Shown one piece after another: positions 4,961 to 6,969 of a stretch of DNA of 6,969 nucleotides. Location of the stretch: the NCBI GenBank assembly GCA_030667725.1, contig DAOUVH010000044.1, positions 1-6,969 on the forward strand, written 5' to 3'. A program made the position numbers and the translations under genes. Each line of letters starts with the position of its first letter. Position 1 is the stretch's first letter. Under the pieces are notes generated by a model. That model was given only the letters and a program-made list of their open reading frames with translations, did not search any database and was not told the origin of the DNA. This stretch comes from Candidatus Cloacimonadota bacterium. GTDB lineage: Bacteria; Cloacimonadota; Cloacimonadia; Cloacimonadales; TCS61.

Positions 4961-6969
4961 ATGTTGAAAGATAGAAAATTAATAATAATATTCTTATCTT
5001 TAATTATATATGTGTCTAATCTTTATTCAGTTTACCACAGAATTGGTGGTATTGATATTGATCCTTCAATTTCTCACAATACTATCCAAATGGAAGTGGA
5101 TCAATATATTGCTTATTGTCTTGTAGCACAACAACTTCAGATATATGATATTCAAGATATATCAAATCCAGAATTAATTAGTGAATTAAACATTATTGGA
5201 TCTCCTAAACATTTTGTTATTAATGATAATTTCTTATTTATTTCTACATATATTGGTGGTTATGAAGTCGGTTGCTTTATTATCGTTGATATAAGTGACA
5301 TCAATTATCCGACAATTATCTACGAATATTACACTTACTCAAGTAATGGCTATTATTATCCCAAAAAAGCCGAAATAATTAATGGATATGCTTATGTTGA
5401 CTATTATGATCCAATTACTTGGGAATCAAGATTCTTAATTTTTGACATCAGTGATCCTATAAATACTATATTGTTAAGTATTTTACCACATAGTATGGAA
5501 GTACTTGATTTTGATGTTGTAAATAATTTATGTTATCTGTTTGGTTGGGGTCAAGGTGATTGTATTGTACTGGATATATCAGATCCCATAAACCCTTTTA
5601 TTTTGACTATATATAGTAATTTAGAATCCTTTTATGCTGTAGAAATTATTGAAAATTTAGCTTATTGCTGTTCTGGATTAGATTTTAGAATTTATGATTT
5701 CTCAGATCCTTATAATATTTATTTAATTAGCGAACTTGATGGAATTTATCATAGTAAATCAATTTACATTGATCAGAATAGAGCATTTATTGCCGCAGGT
5801 TCTCACGGGATGTTAGTAATTGATATCTCTGATATTGAGAATCCAAGTCTTATAGATGTTTATGATTCAAATAATTCCACAAATCAATCAGCCATTTATG
5901 TTACGATTGCAGATAATATTGTTTACTTGACTGATACATCTTCTAAAGGTTTTTTATTCATAGATGTTTCTGATAATAATAATAATAATTTGATAGAGAA
6001 TCTTGATTATTACTATTTCGATAATTCGGTGTCAATATCTGAAAATATACTTGTAACTGTTGATCAAGCAGTTCAAGATTCAATTTATTTTTATGATATA
6101 ACAAATCCTAGTAATCCTATTCTATTATATTCTCATTGTCCATTTCCGGGTTTATATTTGGGTACACTAAGAACTAATGATCAGTATGCTTTTGTTTATT
6201 TTCGTGGAGATGACAATAAGTTAGCAATTTACAATATGAGTGATCCTCAAAATATTTTTCAAACGGGTGAATGTGATATAGATTTCAGTAGTCTAATTCG
6301 TGATATCGTTCAAAAAGACTCTTATTTATTTATCGGTGGTAATTATGGATTACAAGTTTTTGAATTAGATGAAAATGGAAATCCTACATTTCTCTCAAAC
6401 TTTCCTGATTTTGCTAGTACAATAATTGATATCAATGATGATATTGCTTGTATATTTCATCCTGATGGATTAGCTTTCTTAGATATTTTAACAAATCCTA
6501 TCAATCCTACACTACTATCTGTATGGTCTACTCCGGATTATGTTAGATCAATAAATATCGAAGATAATATTGCATATCTACTAATTAAGGATATAGGTGT
6601 TTACATTGTAGATATTAGCGATATATATTCTCCAGTTTTATTAAGTGTAATTACAACTCATGTAAATCCAGAAATTGTGAGGAATTTAGTTGTTAAAAAT
6701 AACAAGTTAATAATTTCAGATTTGAATTGGAACGAATTATTAATATATGATATTACTGATTTATACAATCCATCAATAGAAAACACACTTTGCTGGAATT
6801 TAAAATCTGTTGATTTTGATGTTTTTGATGATTATATTATAGCAGCAAATAAAAGGTATGGACTATCAATTTTAGATATAAATAATAATACAATTATTGA
6901 GAGTTATTTAACTCCGAACTTAAATAATTTTTTAACCAACTACCCCAATCCTTTTAACCCAACCACAAC
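4961..6969 (+). CDS. Large secreted LVIVD-repeat beta-propeller protein with Por sorting tail (3' end off window)
   Basis: ATG 4961 follows GGAGG (4950-4954) by 6 nt, and the frame stays open for 669 codons to the window edge. It opens with a signal peptide (MLKDRKLIIIFLSLIIYVSNLYS). The rest is built of about 14 copies of an LVIVD-type blade motif, for example LDISDPINPFIL and IDISDIENPSLI, followed by strands such as 'ENIAYLL'. The last visible residues, NYPNPFNPTT from residue 660, open a type IX sorting domain like that of the upstream cassette gene, so roughly 80-90 residues are missing. LVIVD repeats form beta-propellers in surface proteins of many environmental bacteria; binding partners are unknown and no enzyme motif is visible. 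It is very AT-rich, with AAT and TTA codons prominent, unlike selB. It begins 17 bp after the attC-like element and shares its leader with the first cassette. Confidence 0.85.
   Translation, partial: MLKDRKLIIIFLSLIIYVSNLYSVYHRIGGIDIDPSISHNTIQMEVDQYIAYCLVAQQLQIYDIQDISNPELISELNIIGSPKHFVINDNFLFISTYIGGYEVGCFIIVDISDINYPTIIYEYYTYSSNGYYYPKKAEIINGYAYVDYYDPITWESRFLIFDISDPINTILLSILPHSMEVLDFDVVNNLCYLFGWGQGDCIVLDISDPINPFILTIYSNLESFYAVEIIENLAYCCSGLDFRIYDFSDPYNIYLISELDGIYHSKSIYIDQNRAFIAAGSHGMLVIDISDIENPSLIDVYDSNNSTNQSAIYVTIADNIVYLTDTSSKGFLFIDVSDNNNNNLIENLDYYYFDNSVSISENILVTVDQAVQDSIYFYDITNPSNPILLYSHCPFPGLYLGTLRTNDQYAFVYFRGDDNKLAIYNMSDPQNIFQTGECDIDFSSLIRDIVQKDSYLFIGGNYGLQVFELDENGNPTFLSNFPDFASTIIDINDDIACIFHPDGLAFLDILTNPINPTLLSVWSTPDYVRSINIEDNIAYLLIKDIGVYIVDISDIYSPVLLSVITTHVNPEIVRNLVVKNNKLIISDLNWNELLIYDITDLYNPSIENTLCWNLKSVDFDVFDDYIIAANKRYGLSILDINNNTIIESYLTPNLNNFLTNYPNPFNPTT
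5144..6898 (+). repeat. Fourteen LVIVD-type protein repeats
   Basis: Motifs of the form (Y/V/L/F)-D-(I/V)-(S/T)-(D/N)-x-x-N-P start near residues 62, 109, 161, 204, 245, 287, 334, 378, 424, 466, 507, 550, 596 and 638 of the 4961 gene. Spacing is 41-52 residues, one beta-propeller blade each. Fourteen blades would suit two seven-bladed propellers in tandem. Copies 7, 10 and 14 are degenerate; copy 7 contains an Asn run encoded by five AAT triplets (5975-5989). The repeats diverge at DNA level, so this is an old expansion. Confidence 0.75.

Noticed and set aside
5975..5989. AAT triplet run as a phase-variation tract
   Set aside because: Changes in a trinucleotide run keep the reading frame, and five copies is short; it most likely only encodes an Asn-rich loop.
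1..6969. CRISPR array or rRNA gene
   Set aside because: No regularly spaced direct repeats with unique spacers and no rRNA-like conserved stretches were seen.

Overview
The window looks like a contig from an AT-rich, uncultured bacterium of the FCB superphylum. Cloacimonadota is my best guess, with other 'YPNPFNP'-tail lineages such as Ignavibacteriota, Calditrichota or Marinimicrobia as alternatives. The evidence is two large secreted proteins that carry the motif NYPNPFNP[S/T]T of the type IX (Por) sorting domain, plus the low GC. This is inference from motifs, not from a database search.

Region 1 (1-2412) is a selenocysteine locus. A tRNA-Sec gene with anticodon UCA (161-255, minus strand) stands divergently from selB (394-2343, plus strand). 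SelB is conserved over its whole length but carries two lesions in its GTP-binding P-loop: an in-frame amber codon at 454-456, and Val in place of the first invariant Gly. The tRNA also has an imperfect acceptor stem. Sec insertion may therefore be decaying here, or the assembly may hold errors. A palindrome and a strong hairpin terminator close the unit. Bases 1-160 are AT-rich and show nothing else I can support.

Region 2 (2413-3329) holds a doubtful 45-codon ORF and a translationally coupled pair of small genes. The first is a helix-turn-helix protein resembling phage or terminase-small-subunit-type DNA binders. The second is an unrecognised acidic protein.

Region 3 (3330-3872) has no long ORF but is rich in signals: a fragment resembling the start of the preceding gene, a terminator, a -35/-10 promoter overlapped by TTGTACAA operator-like palindromes, and then the 12-bp element GTTAGCAGCAAT.

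Region 4 (3841-6969) is the most interesting part. It looks like two integron-type gene cassettes. Each opens with the same short leader (core TTAGCAGCAATA followed by ATGGAGG). They are separated by a 136-bp, GC-rich, imperfectly palindromic attC-like element (4808-4943) whose ends are inverted copies of the 12-bp core. Cassette 1 encodes a 309-residue secreted beta-sandwich/FnIII protein. Cassette 2 encodes a large secreted protein with 14 LVIVD-type beta-propeller repeats, cut by the window edge inside its sorting tail. No integrase gene lies in the window. The upstream promoter points into the array and could serve as a cassette promoter.
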